From Lentihominibacter faecis (lineage in GTDB: Bacteria > Bacillota > Clostridia > Peptostreptococcales > Anaerovoracaceae): DNA of 45,115 nucleotides. Below, piece by piece: positions 26,678 through 36,401 of this stretch. A program made the translations under genes and the position numbers. Within the stretch, counting starts at the first letter, position 1. The number at the start of each line of letters is the position of its first letter. The DNA lies in NCBI RefSeq assembly GCF_014306095.1, contig NZ_JACRWC010000098.1, positions 1 through 45,115 on the forward strand, written 5' to 3'. The notes beneath the pieces are model-generated. The model did no database searches. It saw nothing but the letters and a program-made list of their open reading frames with translations, and was not told the origin of the DNA.

Positions 26678-27237
26678 AACAATGCTCCCGCAGCACCCAT
26701 AACGATCATAAGCGTAATGGGTTTCACTTTAAAGACACCTGACAGCAGCAGCGTTGCCGCGCAAAGCATGACAGGTATCACGTTAAAATAACTTACGCCT
26801 TCTGTAAAGAGTTTTGCAGAAATGATCGGACCATTGACCAGCACTGTTTCTCCCACGAAAAGTACTGCTGCCGCAATCAGACCAACTGTTACCGGGCGGA
26901 TTCCCAGGAATGCACCCTGAATACCTCTGCTCTCCTGAAACCGCTCCAGGAACTGCACTACGATCAGGATCAGTATAAAAGACGGAAGTGCTACACCAAG
27001 CGTTGCCGCCAGTGCGCCCGGTATCCCGGCTCCGTTAAACCCCACATACGTAGCTGCATTTACTGCGATCGGACCAGGTGTCACCTGTGACAGAGCAACC
27101 AGATCCGAAAACTCAGATGCGGTCATCATGCCAAAATCCTTCACACTCTGAAAAATCAGAGGGAGCATAGCCAGACCGCCGCCAAAGCTGAACAGCCCGA
27201 TACGAAAAAACATTACGAAAAGAGTTACATAGATCAT
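26668..27237 (-). CDS. Chromate transporter, second half-size ChrA subunit
   Basis: This 189-residue membrane protein runs from ATG 27237, whose ATGA overlaps the stop of the first ChrA gene. ChrA signatures are visible: FSFGGGLAMLPLI near the N-terminus, LSQVTPGPIAVNAATYVGF, and PSFILILIV. In this short-chain form two single-domain proteins pair to make one transporter. An earlier in-frame start at 27276 lacks homology. Clostridial pairs are named after chromate export, but the physiological anion is uncertain. Confidence 0.92.
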   Translation of the reverse strand: MIYVTLFVMFFRIGLFSFGGGLAMLPLIFQSVKDFGMMTASEFSDLVALSQVTPGPIAVNAATYVGFNGAGIPGALAATLGVALPSFILILIVVQFLERFQESRGIQGAFLGIRPVTVGLIAAAVLFVGETVLVNGPIISAKLFTEGVSYFNVIPVMLCAATLLLSGVFKVKPITLMIVMGAAGALLCG

Positions 27238-27818
27238 TTCTCTTCCTCCTTCTCCCTGTTTTTTCGTTCCAGCCATAAAGTATTATATAAAATACCGACC
27301 ACAGCACCGGCCAGGACTGCCCATACAGCAGTGATCCCAAACACACCTATGGCAAGAAAGGCTGCAACAGCCAGGATCCATTGAAACGGTCCTTTCAGGA
27401 TCTGTCTGCCCAGCTTGACCGCAGAAATCAGGATCAACCCGCAAACCGCTGCTTTTATCCCAACAAACGCACCCTGGATATAATGATTTTCTCCCACCAT
27501 CCCCAAGAATGAAACAATGAGAATAATGATGAGAAATGATGGCGCGATCACTCCGGTCGTCGCAGCTGCCGCGCCAGAAAACCCATTCGTCTTCCTGCCG
27601 ATATAAGTTGCGCTGTTGATGGCAATGACTCCCGGCATAGACTGGCTTACTGCAATGCAGTCCACCATTTCCTCCTCAGACAGCCATCCCTTGTCCTTTA
27701 CGACTACCTGCTGGATCTGCGGGATCATAGCCATCCCGCCTCCAATGGTAAAAATGCCGATCTTAAAAAACTCCCAGAATAGACTTCTATTGTAAGTTTT
27801 TTTACTTTTTTTCGACAT
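27234..27818 (-). CDS. Chromate transporter, first half-size ChrA subunit
   Basis: This 194-residue partner of the next gene has FTIGGGMAMIPQI, SQSMPGVIAINSATYIGRK and PSFLIIILIV in the same positions as the other half, so the two arose by duplication. About five to six membrane helices are expected. It starts one base after the ProS stop and ends in an ATGA overlap with its partner, which should keep the subunits equimolar. Confidence 0.92.
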   Translation of the reverse strand: MSKKSKKTYNRSLFWEFFKIGIFTIGGGMAMIPQIQQVVVKDKGWLSEEEMVDCIAVSQSMPGVIAINSATYIGRKTNGFSGAAAATTGVIAPSFLIIILIVSFLGMVGENHYIQGAFVGIKAAVCGLILISAVKLGRQILKGPFQWILAVAAFLAIGVFGITAVWAVLAGAVVGILYNTLWLERKNREKEEEK

Positions 27819-29549
27819 TTACTTTTCTTCCTGGATCGTCTTCAGTGCCAGCGCTTTGCTTTCTTCTACTGCCATTTCGGTCTTATCTGCATCACGGCGC
27901 ATCTTGTATTCTACTACTCCATCTGCCGCACCGCGTCCTACGGTGATGCGGATCGGAATACCAAGAAGATCGGCATCCTTAAACTTGACGCCAGGACGTT
28001 CTTTTCTATCATCAAGCAGAACTTCTGCTCCGGCGCTGCAAAGATCTTCATACAGATCTTCTGCCACTTTCGCCTGGATCTCATCATCCGGCTTCATCAC
28101 GGTAATGATCACATGATACGGTGCTACTGACATCGGCCAGATAATGCCGTTATCATCGTGGTGCTGTTCTACGACAGCAGCCAGAGTCCTCGTGACTCCG
28201 ATTCCGTAACATCCCATCACGATCGGATGAGACTGCATATTTTCATCTTTATAAACAGCACCCATAGCATCACTGTACTTGGTTCCCAGCTTGAATACCT
28301 GGCCCACCTCGATGCCGCGGGCATGCTTTACAGGAGCTCCGCATACCGGACAAGGGTCGCCTTCAGCCAGGGTCTTGATATCCGTTACTATATCGCCTTC
28401 GTAATCTCTGCCGTAGTTTACATTGAGGAGATGATGATCCTCCTTGCATGCTCCTGCACAGAGATTTTTCAGTCCCGGCAGTTCGCTGTCCACAACGATC
28501 TTACAGTCATGGAGTCCTACAGGGCCTGTGAACCCGCCTACGCATCCCGTTGCAGCAGACATTTTGTCCTCATCTGCAAATTCTATGGCATGTTCTGGAA
28601 TGTCAAGGGCATTGACCAGTTTCGTCATGTTGAGTTCTCTGTCGCCTCTTACAAAAGCGGCTACATATCCGTTTTCATTGCCTTCCATATCATATGTTAC
28701 AAACAGCAACGCTTTCATCGTCTGCGTTTTATCCAGCTTCAGGAAAGCGGCAACGTCTTCGATGGTCTTTGTTCCCGGCGTCTCCACTTCTTCCAGCGGC
28801 AATGCTTCTACCTCGGTCTGCGGTGCAGCATCTTTGCATTCTGCCCGTTCTACCGTCGCTGCCATATCGCAGGATGTACAGTATGCGATCTCACTCTCAC
28901 CCACCTCAGAAATAGCTGTGAACTCGTGAGAATTGCTTCCTCCGATAGCGCCTGTATCCGCTTCTACAGGACGAAATGTCAGCCCGCATCTTGTAAAGAT
29001 CTTGTCATAAGCATCGTACATTTCCTGATAGCTCTTGTCCAGACCTTCATAATCTCTGTCGAAGGAATAAGCGTCTTTCATAATAAATTCACGACTTCTC
29101 ATCAATCCAAAGCGAGGTCTTGCTTCATCTCTGTACTTTGTCTGGATCTGATAAAGATTCATCGGAAGCTGACGATAGGAAGAAATGTCGTTACGAACGA
29201 TATCTGTAAAGATTTCTTCGTGTGTTGGGCCCAGGCAAAACTCTCTGCCATTTCTGTCCTTTAATCTCCAAAGTTCCGGGCCATAAGCATTCCATCTGCC
29301 GGATTCCTGCCACAATTCTGCCGGCTGTACTGCAGACATATGGATCTCCTGACCGCCTGCAGCATCCATTTCCTGACGGACGATGTCCTCGATCTTACGC
29401 ACGGATCGCCATCCCAGCGGCATAAAGCCGTATACGCCGGAAACCAGCTTGCGGATCATGCCTGCCCGCAGCAGGAGCACATGGCTCGGGATTTCCGCTT
29501 CATTTGGAACTTCACGAAGCGTCTTTAAATGCATTTTCGATAATTTCAT
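27819..29549 (-). CDS. proS: Prolyl-tRNA synthetase (bacterial type with editing insert)
   Basis: This class II synthetase has 576 residues from ATG 29549. Motif 1 begins near MPLGWRSVRKIE, motif 2 is FCLGPTHEE followed by YRDEARPRFGLMRSREF, and motif 3 is MGCYGIGVTRTLAAV. The central YbaK-like editing domain (about 225-385) that removes mischarged alanine is present, and the anticodon domain ends the protein. AGGAG lies ten bases before the ATG; the displayed TTG two codons earlier is not needed. It lies between ispDF and chrA genes on one strand. Confidence 0.97.
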   Translation of the reverse strand: MKLSKMHLKTLREVPNEAEIPSHVLLLRAGMIRKLVSGVYGFMPLGWRSVRKIEDIVRQEMDAAGGQEIHMSAVQPAELWQESGRWNAYGPELWRLKDRNGREFCLGPTHEEIFTDIVRNDISSYRQLPMNLYQIQTKYRDEARPRFGLMRSREFIMKDAYSFDRDYEGLDKSYQEMYDAYDKIFTRCGLTFRPVEADTGAIGGSNSHEFTAISEVGESEIAYCTSCDMAATVERAECKDAAPQTEVEALPLEEVETPGTKTIEDVAAFLKLDKTQTMKALLFVTYDMEGNENGYVAAFVRGDRELNMTKLVNALDIPEHAIEFADEDKMSAATGCVGGFTGPVGLHDCKIVVDSELPGLKNLCAGACKEDHHLLNVNYGRDYEGDIVTDIKTLAEGDPCPVCGAPVKHARGIEVGQVFKLGTKYSDAMGAVYKDENMQSHPIVMGCYGIGVTRTLAAVVEQHHDDNGIIWPMSVAPYHVIITVMKPDDEIQAKVAEDLYEDLCSAGAEVLLDDRKERPGVKFKDADLLGIPIRITVGRGAADGVVEYKMRRDADKTEMAVEESKALALKTIQEEK

Positions 29550-29581
29550 TGTCAATCTTCTCCTTCTGTTTTTCTGTCTTG

Positions 29582-30727
29582 TTATCTGTATATCGAACAG
29601 ATGGCTTCTGCCGCGATGCCTTCCTCGCGTCCGACAAATCCCAGCCGTTCGGTTGTTGTCGCTTTAATATTGATCCGACTCTTACCAATCCCCAGTACTT
29701 CTGCAATGTTTTCCCTCATCGCTTCAATATGAGGACCGATCCTGGGTCGCTGCGCCATAATGGTCATATCCACATTGGCGATGGAAAAGAAGTTCTCCGA
29801 CAGCAGATCACGCACTTTCTGCAAAAGCAGCATACTGGAAATTCCCTTATATGCATCATCCGTATCCGGAAAATGACGTCCGATATCGCCCAATGCTGCA
29901 GCACCTAACAGTGCATCCATCAGCGCATGCACCAGAACATCTGCATCAGAGTGGCCATCCAGCCCCCTCTCAAACGGTATATCCACTCCGCCTAAAATCA
30001 ATCTGCGCCCTTCCGTCAGAGCGTGGACATCAAATCCTATTCCTGTACGATTCTCTATCGGAAGATCCTCTCTGGTCGTGATCTTGATATTTTGATAATC
30101 CCCATCGACCACTTCTACAGGAAATCCGGCCAGTTCCACCAGCATAGCATCGTCCGTTGCCTGGATGCCTTCCCGTAGTGCCTTATCGTGAGCCTCCATC
30201 AGGTCAGCTTTGCGAAAACCCTGCGGCGTCTGTACTGAGCAGTACTCAGAACGATCCACTCCCTGGCTTCCCGCTCCATTCATACGGCGGATACTGTTTT
30301 TCATAGCAACACAAGCTACGGCAGCACCTTTTTCTGCCGTAGCTTTGATGACATTTCTTACGACCTGTTCACTGACGAACGGTCTTGCTGCATCGTGGAT
30401 CAGTACATAGGATACCCCAGGGCAAATGCGGTTGACCTCCTGCAAAGCGTTGTAGACCGACTCCTGCCGTTCTGCACCGCCTTTTACGATTCCCTTCACC
30501 TTATCCAGACCGTTATCTCGCACGATTTCCTGGCAGCGATCCATATACTCTTCATTTGTTACGATAAAAATGTGATCTACTTCATCCAGCGCAGCAAAAG
30601 CCTTCAGCGTTTTGAGTATTACGGGTTCTCCGCCGATCTTCAAATACTGCTTCGGAATAGGGCCGCCGACCCGGGTCCCCTTACCGGCTGCTGCAATGAT
30701 GACTGCGATTTTCTTATTCTCATACAT
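29582..30727 (-). CDS. ispDF: Bifunctional IspD/IspF enzyme of the MEP isoprenoid pathway
   Basis: This 381-residue fusion has an N-terminal IspD cytidylyltransferase (about 1-222; [18 protein letters not shown] and HDAARPFV) joined to IspF (about 225-381; [13 protein letters not shown] and [18 protein letters not shown], with the metal-binding Asp-x-His). IspD makes CDP-methylerythritol and IspF makes the cyclic diphosphate, so the fusion lacks only the IspE step between them. In Bacillus the two are separate adjacent genes behind yacL, the same order as here. Confidence 0.97.
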   Translation of the reverse strand: MYENKKIAVIIAAAGKGTRVGGPIPKQYLKIGGEPVILKTLKAFAALDEVDHIFIVTNEEYMDRCQEIVRDNGLDKVKGIVKGGAERQESVYNALQEVNRICPGVSYVLIHDAARPFVSEQVVRNVIKATAEKGAAVACVAMKNSIRRMNGAGSQGVDRSEYCSVQTPQGFRKADLMEAHDKALREGIQATDDAMLVELAGFPVEVVDGDYQNIKITTREDLPIENRTGIGFDVHALTEGRRLILGGVDIPFERGLDGHSDADVLVHALMDALLGAAALGDIGRHFPDTDDAYKGISSMLLLQKVRDLLSENFFSIANVDMTIMAQRPRIGPHIEAMRENIAEVLGIGKSRINIKATTTERLGFVGREEGIAAEAICSIYR

Positions 30728-30729
30728 AA

Positions 30730-31854
30730 CTATCCTCGATCCTGTCTTCCTCCTGCAGGCTTTCCGAAAATCATCCTTCCTGCTGAAGTCTGAAGTACGC
30801 TGGTAACCAGCACCTTGATTTTTTTACCGATAAACCTCTTACCTTCTTCTACCACGATCATCGTTCCATCATCCAGATACGCAACCGCCTGATTGTTTTC
30901 CTTTCCTTCTTTGACAAGAGACAATGTCATGATTTCTCCCGGCAGCACGACTGGCTTGAGTGTATTTGCAAGCTCATTGATGTTCAGAACCTCCACACCC
31001 TTGATAGCTGCCACTTTATTGAGATTGAAGTCGTTGGTCACAACTTTTCCGTTCATGATCTGCGCCAGCTTTAAAAGCTTGACATCCACTTCCGGGATCT
31101 CATCCAGAGCTTTTTCTGCTGTAGTATTGTAGATCTCGATGCCGTAATCGCTCTGGATCTTATTTAAGATATCCAGTCCGCGTCTTCCTCTGTTTCGTTT
31201 CAGCGCATCGGAAGAATCCGCAATATGACGCAGTTCGACCAGCACAAATTCCGGAATAACGATAGGACCTTCAATGAACCCGGTTTTCATGATATCGGAA
31301 ATACGACCGTCAATGATAACACTGGTGTCAAATATCTTAGGCGTTGCATCCATTTTCTGTTTGCTGTTTTTGCCTCCCACTGAAGAAATCCTTCGCGAAG
31401 TAAGCCAGAGCGCTTTGATATCCGAACTTTTTTTCGTTGCGATCGTAATCCCCAGGTATCCCAGCAGAATGTATGTAATAATATTAAGGATAACACTCAG
31501 ATACGGGATCTTGATCCCCGCATAGATCTGACTGATCAGAAATGCGATGATCAATCCTGCGATAAGACCTACAGTCCCCATCACGATATCATTAGTCGAA
31601 ACTTTTTTCAGATCCGATTCGATATTGTCCGCCATCTTATTGCCCTGTTTCTTGATCGTCGGGGTCAATTGGAAGAATATTAATCCAAAAATAAGTGCGA
31701 ATGATACAGAAATATAAAACTCCTGCATGTTTGTAAAGTTGACCCAGTCGTCATGACCAAAGAACCGAGCTAAAAACTTTACCAGCAGAAATGCACCATA
31801 ACCAAGTACGGCTCCCACGATCGTAAAGACAGCTCTCACAAGTTTTCTCAGCAT
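30730..31854 (-). CDS. YacL-like membrane PIN/TRAM domain protein
   Basis: This protein has 374 residues from ATG 31854, which follows a perfect AAGGAGGTG. Four N-terminal membrane helices (about 8-145) come first. Next is a PIN nuclease-like domain ([19 protein letters not shown]; aspartates at the expected metal positions, also [12 protein letters not shown]). A TRAM RNA-binding domain with GTMIVVEEG ends the protein. Bacillus YacL has the same layout and sits before ispD, as here. Its cellular role is unclear. A longer frame opens at 31971 but runs into the promoter region and has no family resemblance. Confidence 0.93.
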   Translation of the reverse strand: MLRKLVRAVFTIVGAVLGYGAFLLVKFLARFFGHDDWVNFTNMQEFYISVSFALIFGLIFFQLTPTIKKQGNKMADNIESDLKKVSTNDIVMGTVGLIAGLIIAFLISQIYAGIKIPYLSVILNIITYILLGYLGITIATKKSSDIKALWLTSRRISSVGGKNSKQKMDATPKIFDTSVIIDGRISDIMKTGFIEGPIVIPEFVLVELRHIADSSDALKRNRGRRGLDILNKIQSDYGIEIYNTTAEKALDEIPEVDVKLLKLAQIMNGKVVTNDFNLNKVAAIKGVEVLNINELANTLKPVVLPGEIMTLSLVKEGKENNQAVAYLDDGTMIVVEEGKRFIGKKIKVLVTSVLQTSAGRMIFGKPAGGRQDRG

Positions 31855-31888
31855 TTTCTCTTCACCTCCTTCCTGATCGCATATTTTG

Positions 31889-31972
31889 ATGATACCATGG
31901 CATACCAGTGGTATCATAATCGCGTTCATTATACCACAATTTCTGTACCTGGCAAAGGAATTGTGGTACAAT
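31889..31972. promoter_or_regulatory. Symmetrical divergent promoter region of yacL-like gene and two-component gene
   Basis: ATTATACCACAATT (31928-31941) is an inverted copy of AATTGTGGTACAAT (31959-31972) with one mismatch. Each carries an extended -10: TGGTATAAT on the minus strand and TGGTACAAT on the plus strand. Next to them is a perfect 9-bp inverted repeat, ATGATACCA (31889-31897) with TGGTATCAT (31909-31917). The core ACCA/TGGT therefore recurs at least five times in 84 bases. Autoregulation by the response regulator encoded just downstream is plausible; this is inference. Confidence 0.6.
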
Positions 31973-32046
31973 CACTACATAAGCTTCACAAAGGAGACAC
32001 ATTAGACTTTTATCCTTTAATCATAAAAGCAAAAGGAGGCTGTATA

Positions 32047-34224
32047 ATGGCTAAAATACTTGTTGCGGATGACGAACAGAAAATTCGGGAAGTCATCCGG
32101 GAATACTCAGAATTTAACGGTCACGAAGTTACCGAGGCCGCAGATGGCATGACTGCCGTAGGACTTTGTAAACTCAACGATTACGACTTGATCATAATGG
32201 ATATCATGATGCCGAAACTGGATGGATTTTCCGCCTGCAAGGAAATTCGGAAAATCAAGGATATCCCGATCATAATGCTTTCTGCCAGAAGTGAAGAATA
32301 CGACAAGCTCTTTGGCTTTGAACTGGGTATTGACGACTATGTCGTGAAACCTTTCAGTCCGAAAGAACTGATGGCTCGTGTCAACGCAGTTCTTTCCAGA
32401 AACAGCAGCGTCGAAAAACCAGTAGAAAAAATCATGAAATTCGATGGGCTTGAAATCAATATCCCCGCCCGTACCGTAACCGTGGACGGCGAAAAAGTAG
32501 AGCTGACGCCAAAAGAATACGATCTTCTCTTCTATCTGGTCGAGAATAAAAACATTGCCCTTTCCAGAGACAAGCTTCTTTCAGATATCTGGGGGTACGA
32601 CTTCTTCGGAGACGACAGAACGATCGACACCCATATCAAGAATCTCAGGAACAATCTTGGAAAGTACAGAGACTATATCGTGACCCTGAGAGGAGTGGGC
32701 TACAAATTGAAGCATAGACTGGACTACCGCAGTATCACATTTAAAACATGGCTTTATTTTATTCTGTTCACCACCTTCCTCATGATCATCCTGTGGTTCC
32801 TGCAGGTTTTGTTCCTCAACAACTTTTATGAGGTAATGAAAAAAGAACAGACCGATGCTGTCGTAAAAAACATCAAAAAAGCCTACAAAGTCAAAAACAG
32901 CGAACGATTTCTCGACAATATCGAAGAAATCTCCGATACACATGATATCTATATTTATATTGCCTCGTTCGACGGAAGTACGATGTATTTCAAACCATCC
33001 GGCGATAATACCAGTTCCCGATATTACGCCAATCAGATCGCAACGGTCAATGAAAAGCTGCTGGAATCTCAGGAGGATTCTGTTTCCTTTACCATCGATG
33101 GGACGGATGACTCTAAAAAAATCCTGGCATATGGCAATGTACTGATCGCGAAAAATAAAACACCGCTGATCGTCTATACTTTTTCTCCGCTTTGGCCGGT
33201 GTCTTCCACGATCCAGATCCTGACCAACCAGCTGGTTTATGTTACCTTCATATCCCTGCTGCTGGCCTGCTGTATCTCCTTCTATCTTTCCGGCAGGATC
33301 ACTCGACCGATCCGAAAGATCGCTCACTCTGCAGAACGCCTTGCAGATGGAGAATACGGGATCGTGTTCAAGGGCGGACATTACACAGAGATCAACAATC
33401 TTGCCGATACACTGACGCGGGCATCCATCGAGCTGGAGAAGTCTGATATGCTGCAAAAAGACCTGATCGCCAACGTATCACATGATCTCAGAACGCCGCT
33501 GACTATGATCAAATCCTATGCAGAAATGATCAAGGATATCTCCGGCAACAACCCTCAAAAGCGTGACGAACACCTGCAGGTGATCATCGATGAAGCAGAC
33601 CGTTTGAACGGGCTGGTCAACGATCTTCTGACCATTTCCCGCATGCAATCCGGTAAAATGACTCTGCATCGTCATGATTTCAACATTACAGAAGCAGCGC
33701 AAATGATCCTCAATACCTACCGGATCATGGAGGAAGAGGAAGGCTATACGTTCCAGCTGAATGCTCCTGCAAACTTCATCGTCAACGGCGACGAGGACAA
33801 GATCAAACAGGTGATTTCCAACCTGTTCACCAATGCCATCAAATTCTGCGGTGAGGACAAAACCGTCGTCATCACTCTCAAGAAGCGGGGCAAATTCGTC
33901 GTGTGCCGCGTAGAGGATCACGGCGTCGGTATCGCTGCGGAAGAACTGGATCATGTATGGGATCGCTATTATAAAGCAAGTTCCAATATGGTTCGTGCCA
34001 CGGAGGGCTCTGGTCTGGGGCTTTCCATCGTCAAAGAGATCCTGACTCTGCATAAAGTCAACTATGGTGTGGAAAGCACGCTTGGTTCCGGAACCACGTT
34101 CTGGTTCGAACTGAATTACGTAAAGACCGAAAAAGAAAAACCGGCTGCACCAGCGCTTACAGATCCGGCATCAGGATCAACGGACGATGATCCCAAACAA
34201 AAAACAAAGCATTATAATCAATAG
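32047..34224 (+). CDS. Response regulator fused in frame to its membrane histidine kinase
   Basis: One open frame of 725 residues joins an OmpR/PhoB-type regulator to a sensor kinase. The receiver domain spans about 1-118 (VADDEQKIREV; phospho-acceptor D52 in IIMDIMMPKLDG; VVKPFSP). The winged-helix DNA-binding domain is about 130-221, ending RGVGYKLK. The kinase has TM1 at about 237-258, an extracytoplasmic sensor, TM2 at about 393-416, HAMP, HisKA with H479 (NVSHDLRTPL), and a HATPase domain (GSGLGLSIV). AAAGGAGG precedes ATG 32047. In normal pairs the regulator ends GVGYKFEA and stops. One extra T after 32708 would give exactly that ending and stop here, with an AGGAG (32691-32695) placed for a kinase TTG start at about 32707. 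The fusion may be real or a one-base error. Confidence 0.85.
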   Translation: MAKILVADDEQKIREVIREYSEFNGHEVTEAADGMTAVGLCKLNDYDLIIMDIMMPKLDGFSACKEIRKIKDIPIIMLSARSEEYDKLFGFELGIDDYVVKPFSPKELMARVNAVLSRNSSVEKPVEKIMKFDGLEINIPARTVTVDGEKVELTPKEYDLLFYLVENKNIALSRDKLLSDIWGYDFFGDDRTIDTHIKNLRNNLGKYRDYIVTLRGVGYKLKHRLDYRSITFKTWLYFILFTTFLMIILWFLQVLFLNNFYEVMKKEQTDAVVKNIKKAYKVKNSERFLDNIEEISDTHDIYIYIASFDGSTMYFKPSGDNTSSRYYANQIATVNEKLLESQEDSVSFTIDGTDDSKKILAYGNVLIAKNKTPLIVYTFSPLWPVSSTIQILTNQLVYVTFISLLLACCISFYLSGRITRPIRKIAHSAERLADGEYGIVFKGGHYTEINNLADTLTRASIELEKSDMLQKDLIANVSHDLRTPLTMIKSYAEMIKDISGNNPQKRDEHLQVIIDEADRLNGLVNDLLTISRMQSGKMTLHRHDFNITEAAQMILNTYRIMEEEEGYTFQLNAPANFIVNGDEDKIKQVISNLFTNAIKFCGEDKTVVITLKKRGKFVVCRVEDHGVGIAAEELDHVWDRYYKASSNMVRATEGSGLGLSIVKEILTLHKVNYGVESTLGSGTTFWFELNYVKTEKEKPAAPALTDPASGSTDDDPKQKTKHYNQ

Positions 34225-34232
34225 AACATGAG

Positions 34233-35081
34233 ATGATAAAGATGAATGACAGAAACAGCAAGACAAAAAAACAATCGGGAGCATGCGTGCTCCCATGTGA
34301 TTTTCACACTCACACAGGATTTTCCGATGACTGCGATGTTCCCATGGAGCAGATGCTGGAAGGCGCGATCGCTCATGGCATCGAAACACTGGCCATAACC
34401 GATCACTATGATCCGGGTTATCCCGATCCGGAATTCCCGTTCCAGCTGGATTTCAGCCGGTATCTTCCGGCACTCCAGGCAGTACAGACAAAATACCGCG
34501 ATAAAATCGAAATCCTGGCCGGTATGGAAATCGGCATCTTAAAAGGACATTTTGAAGAGGCGCGCCGCGCAGTGGACAGCTATCCTTTTGACGTGATCAT
34601 CGGATCCTTTCATTGCACTAGAAACGATGACATGTACCGATACGATTTCGCCCACGCAGACGGCCCTGCCGAATTAGCAGATTTCTACACATATATGTAC
34701 GAATGCCTCAAGGAATTTCAGGATTTTGATATTGCCGGTCACTTCAGTATTCTGGACCGCTACATCGGGACTCTCTACGATTACGGCGCAGTAGAAGATC
34801 AGATCGATGAGATTCTGAAGCTTCTGATCAATAACGGCAAAGGGCTTGAAATCAACACATCCAGTTTCAAATACGGCACAGGCACATGGCTGCCTCGTCG
34901 TTCGATCCTGAGTCGCTATCTTAACCTGGGCGGCGAGATCCTGACGTTTGGATCAGATGCACACGATCCATTTTACTACCAGTATCACTTTAATGATGCG
35001 GTGGAATTCGCCCGTTCCATCGGATTCCGGTACTACTGCAAATTCCATCAGAGAAAGCCGGAATTCTACAAGCTTCCATAG
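34233..35081 (+). CDS. PHP-domain phosphoesterase (histidinol-phosphatase-like)
   Basis: This 282-residue protein has the PHP metal motifs. They are DFHTHTGFSDDC near the N-terminus, AITDHYDPG, LAGMEIGI, GSFHCTRN, AGHFSILDRY and the final FGSDAHDP. The HisJ-type histidinol-phosphatase family fits best, but no other his genes are near and PHP enzymes act on varied phosphate esters. It starts eight bases after the kinase stop with only a weak ribosome site, so it depends on the two-component transcript. A strong bidirectional terminator follows. Confidence 0.88.
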   Translation: MIKMNDRNSKTKKQSGACVLPCDFHTHTGFSDDCDVPMEQMLEGAIAHGIETLAITDHYDPGYPDPEFPFQLDFSRYLPALQAVQTKYRDKIEILAGMEIGILKGHFEEARRAVDSYPFDVIIGSFHCTRNDDMYRYDFAHADGPAELADFYTYMYECLKEFQDFDIAGHFSILDRYIGTLYDYGAVEDQIDEILKLLINNGKGLEINTSSFKYGTGTWLPRRSILSRYLNLGGEILTFGSDAHDPFYYQYHFNDAVEFARSIGFRYYCKFHQRKPEFYKLP

Positions 35082-35090
35082 CATCAGTCA

Positions 35091-35157
35091 AATAAAAAAC
35101 ACTTTCGGTCTCCTGCGAGAGGGAAGATGAGGAGCATCCACGAAAGTGTTTTTTATT
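35091..35157. terminator. Strong bidirectional terminator
   Basis: AATAAAAAACACTTTCG (35091-35107) pairs perfectly over 17 bp with CGAAAGTGTTTTTTATT (35141-35157). The 33-base loop contains a second small stem, CTCCT (35110-35114) with AGGAG (35130-35134). It ends the PHP transcript on the plus strand and can serve the class V aminotransferase on the minus strand. Confidence 0.9.
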
Positions 35158-35160
35158 TGG

Positions 35161-35200
35161 TTTTTACTTATACTTATTTTTTACTTATTTTTTTACTTAC
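35161..35200. repeat. ACTTA repeats downstream of the class V aminotransferase
   Basis: Within 40 bases ACTTA occurs four times, separated by T-runs. A similar ACTT-repeat block lies on the other side of the gene at 36402-36430. It may be simple low-complexity sequence. Confidence 0.4.
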
Positions 35201-35271
35201 TGGCTCTTCAGCCGTGTGTTAAAAGGAGTCGATCCTTTTCGCCGCATGAGGCGGCGGCGCTATCTGCTATT

Positions 35272-36360
35272 TTACAGACAGCTCTTCAGAACGTTCAGGA
35301 ATTCTTTGCAGTCATCCGGGTAGATCTCACCCATGTTAGCAACCTGGAACATTCCCATTTCTTCGTACTTGCCCTTGCCGCTGTAAACAACATATCCCTT
35401 GTCTTCCATATCCTTCAGGAATCCTTTCAGATCTCTTCCTTCCGGCAGGAATACGGATGTTACAGTGTTGGACATCTTGCTTTCATCATCCAGCAGGAAC
35501 TTCAGACCCATGTCCTTCATTCCCTGTCTCAGGATTCCAGCACATTCCTTGTATCTAGCTACTCTTGCTTCTACGCCACCGTCAGCCAATGCATTGTCAA
35601 GAGCAACGTCCAGAGCCCAGAACAGGTTTACGTTTGGTGTGTTCGGAGTCTGGTTCTTAGTCTTAGCAGAGATGTAGTGCTTTGCCAGATTCAGGTAAAC
35701 TGTCTTGCCCATTTCCGGAGTCAGTGTTTCAAGAGCATCAATCTTGCCGCATACGTAAGCGGAACCAGGATAAGCTCCCAGGCACTTGCCGCCAACGGAA
35801 GTAGCGAATGTGATGTTCATGTCAACGATATCGATGTTTTCGCCAGCAGCTGCGGATACGCAGTCAACGAAGAACCACTTGTCATATTTCTTAGCCAGTT
35901 CGCCGACAGCCTTAACCGGGTTAACCATACCAGTGGATGTTTCGTGGAATACCATAGCGATCACCTTAACAGCCGGGTTAGCCTTGATCATTTCTTCTAC
36001 CTTAGCGAGATCCGGTTCTTCAGCCCATGGGAATTCACAGTCTACGAGCGGAATGTTGTGCTTTTCGATGATCTCCAGCAGCCTTTCTCCAAATACGCCG
36101 TTTCTGATCAGCAGAACCTGTTCTCCTTCGTTGAAGATGGAGGACAGAACGGTTTCGTTGGAAGAAGTACCAGAACCGGAAATAATCATGGATCTGTATG
36201 TATCGTCTGCCTTGAACAGCTTGTTGATCTTAGCTGTTGCACGTGCAAACAGTTCTTCGAATTCTGCTCCTCTGTGGCAGATATCATAGTGAGTTAATGC
36301 CTGTCTAACGTTGTCTTTGACCATGATCGGTCCTGGACTGAATAATTTTGGTGCACTCAT
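35272..36360 (-). CDS. Class V PLP aminotransferase (alanine-glyoxylate / 2-aminoethylphosphonate transaminase-like)
   Basis: This fold-type I enzyme has 362 residues from ATG 36360, whose AGGAAG ribosome site is well placed; a start at 36402 adds a non-homologous leader. FSPGPIMV and HYDICHRGAEFEELF at the N-terminus and SGSGTSSNETVLSSIF are typical of the PhnW/alanine-glyoxylate group. D166 (FFVDCVSA) and the Schiff-base lysine K192 (SVGGKCLGAYPGSAY) are present. No phosphonatase or phosphonate gene is nearby, so a serine or alanine glyoxylate/pyruvate role is equally likely. The gene is flanked on both sides by TAAGT-rich repeats. Next upstream is glycerol kinase, separated by about 130 bases. 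Confidence 0.87.
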   Translation of the reverse strand: MSAPKLFSPGPIMVKDNVRQALTHYDICHRGAEFEELFARATAKINKLFKADDTYRSMIISGSGTSSNETVLSSIFNEGEQVLLIRNGVFGERLLEIIEKHNIPLVDCEFPWAEEPDLAKVEEMIKANPAVKVIAMVFHETSTGMVNPVKAVGELAKKYDKWFFVDCVSAAAGENIDIVDMNITFATSVGGKCLGAYPGSAYVCGKIDALETLTPEMGKTVYLNLAKHYISAKTKNQTPNTPNVNLFWALDVALDNALADGGVEARVARYKECAGILRQGMKDMGLKFLLDDESKMSNTVTSVFLPEGRDLKGFLKDMEDKGYVVYSGKGKYEEMGMFQVANMGEIYPDDCKEFLNVLKSCL

Positions 36361-36401
36361 CTCTACACTTCCTTTCAAATATTCGATGCTTTGTGCGTTC
36401 A

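Noticed and set aside
28158..29264. 368-codon open frame on the plus strand opposite proS
   Set aside because: It is antisense to a complete prolyl-tRNA synthetase, has cysteine- and serine-rich low-meaning sequence and no ribosome site.
30730..31971. Longer start for the YacL-like protein at 31971
   Set aside because: The extra 39 residues lie over the divergent promoter repeats, whereas ATG 31854 follows a perfect AAGGAGGTG.
32581..33456. 291-codon open frame opposite the two-component gene
   Set aside because: Antisense shadow of conserved receiver, HAMP and kinase sequence with no domain of its own.
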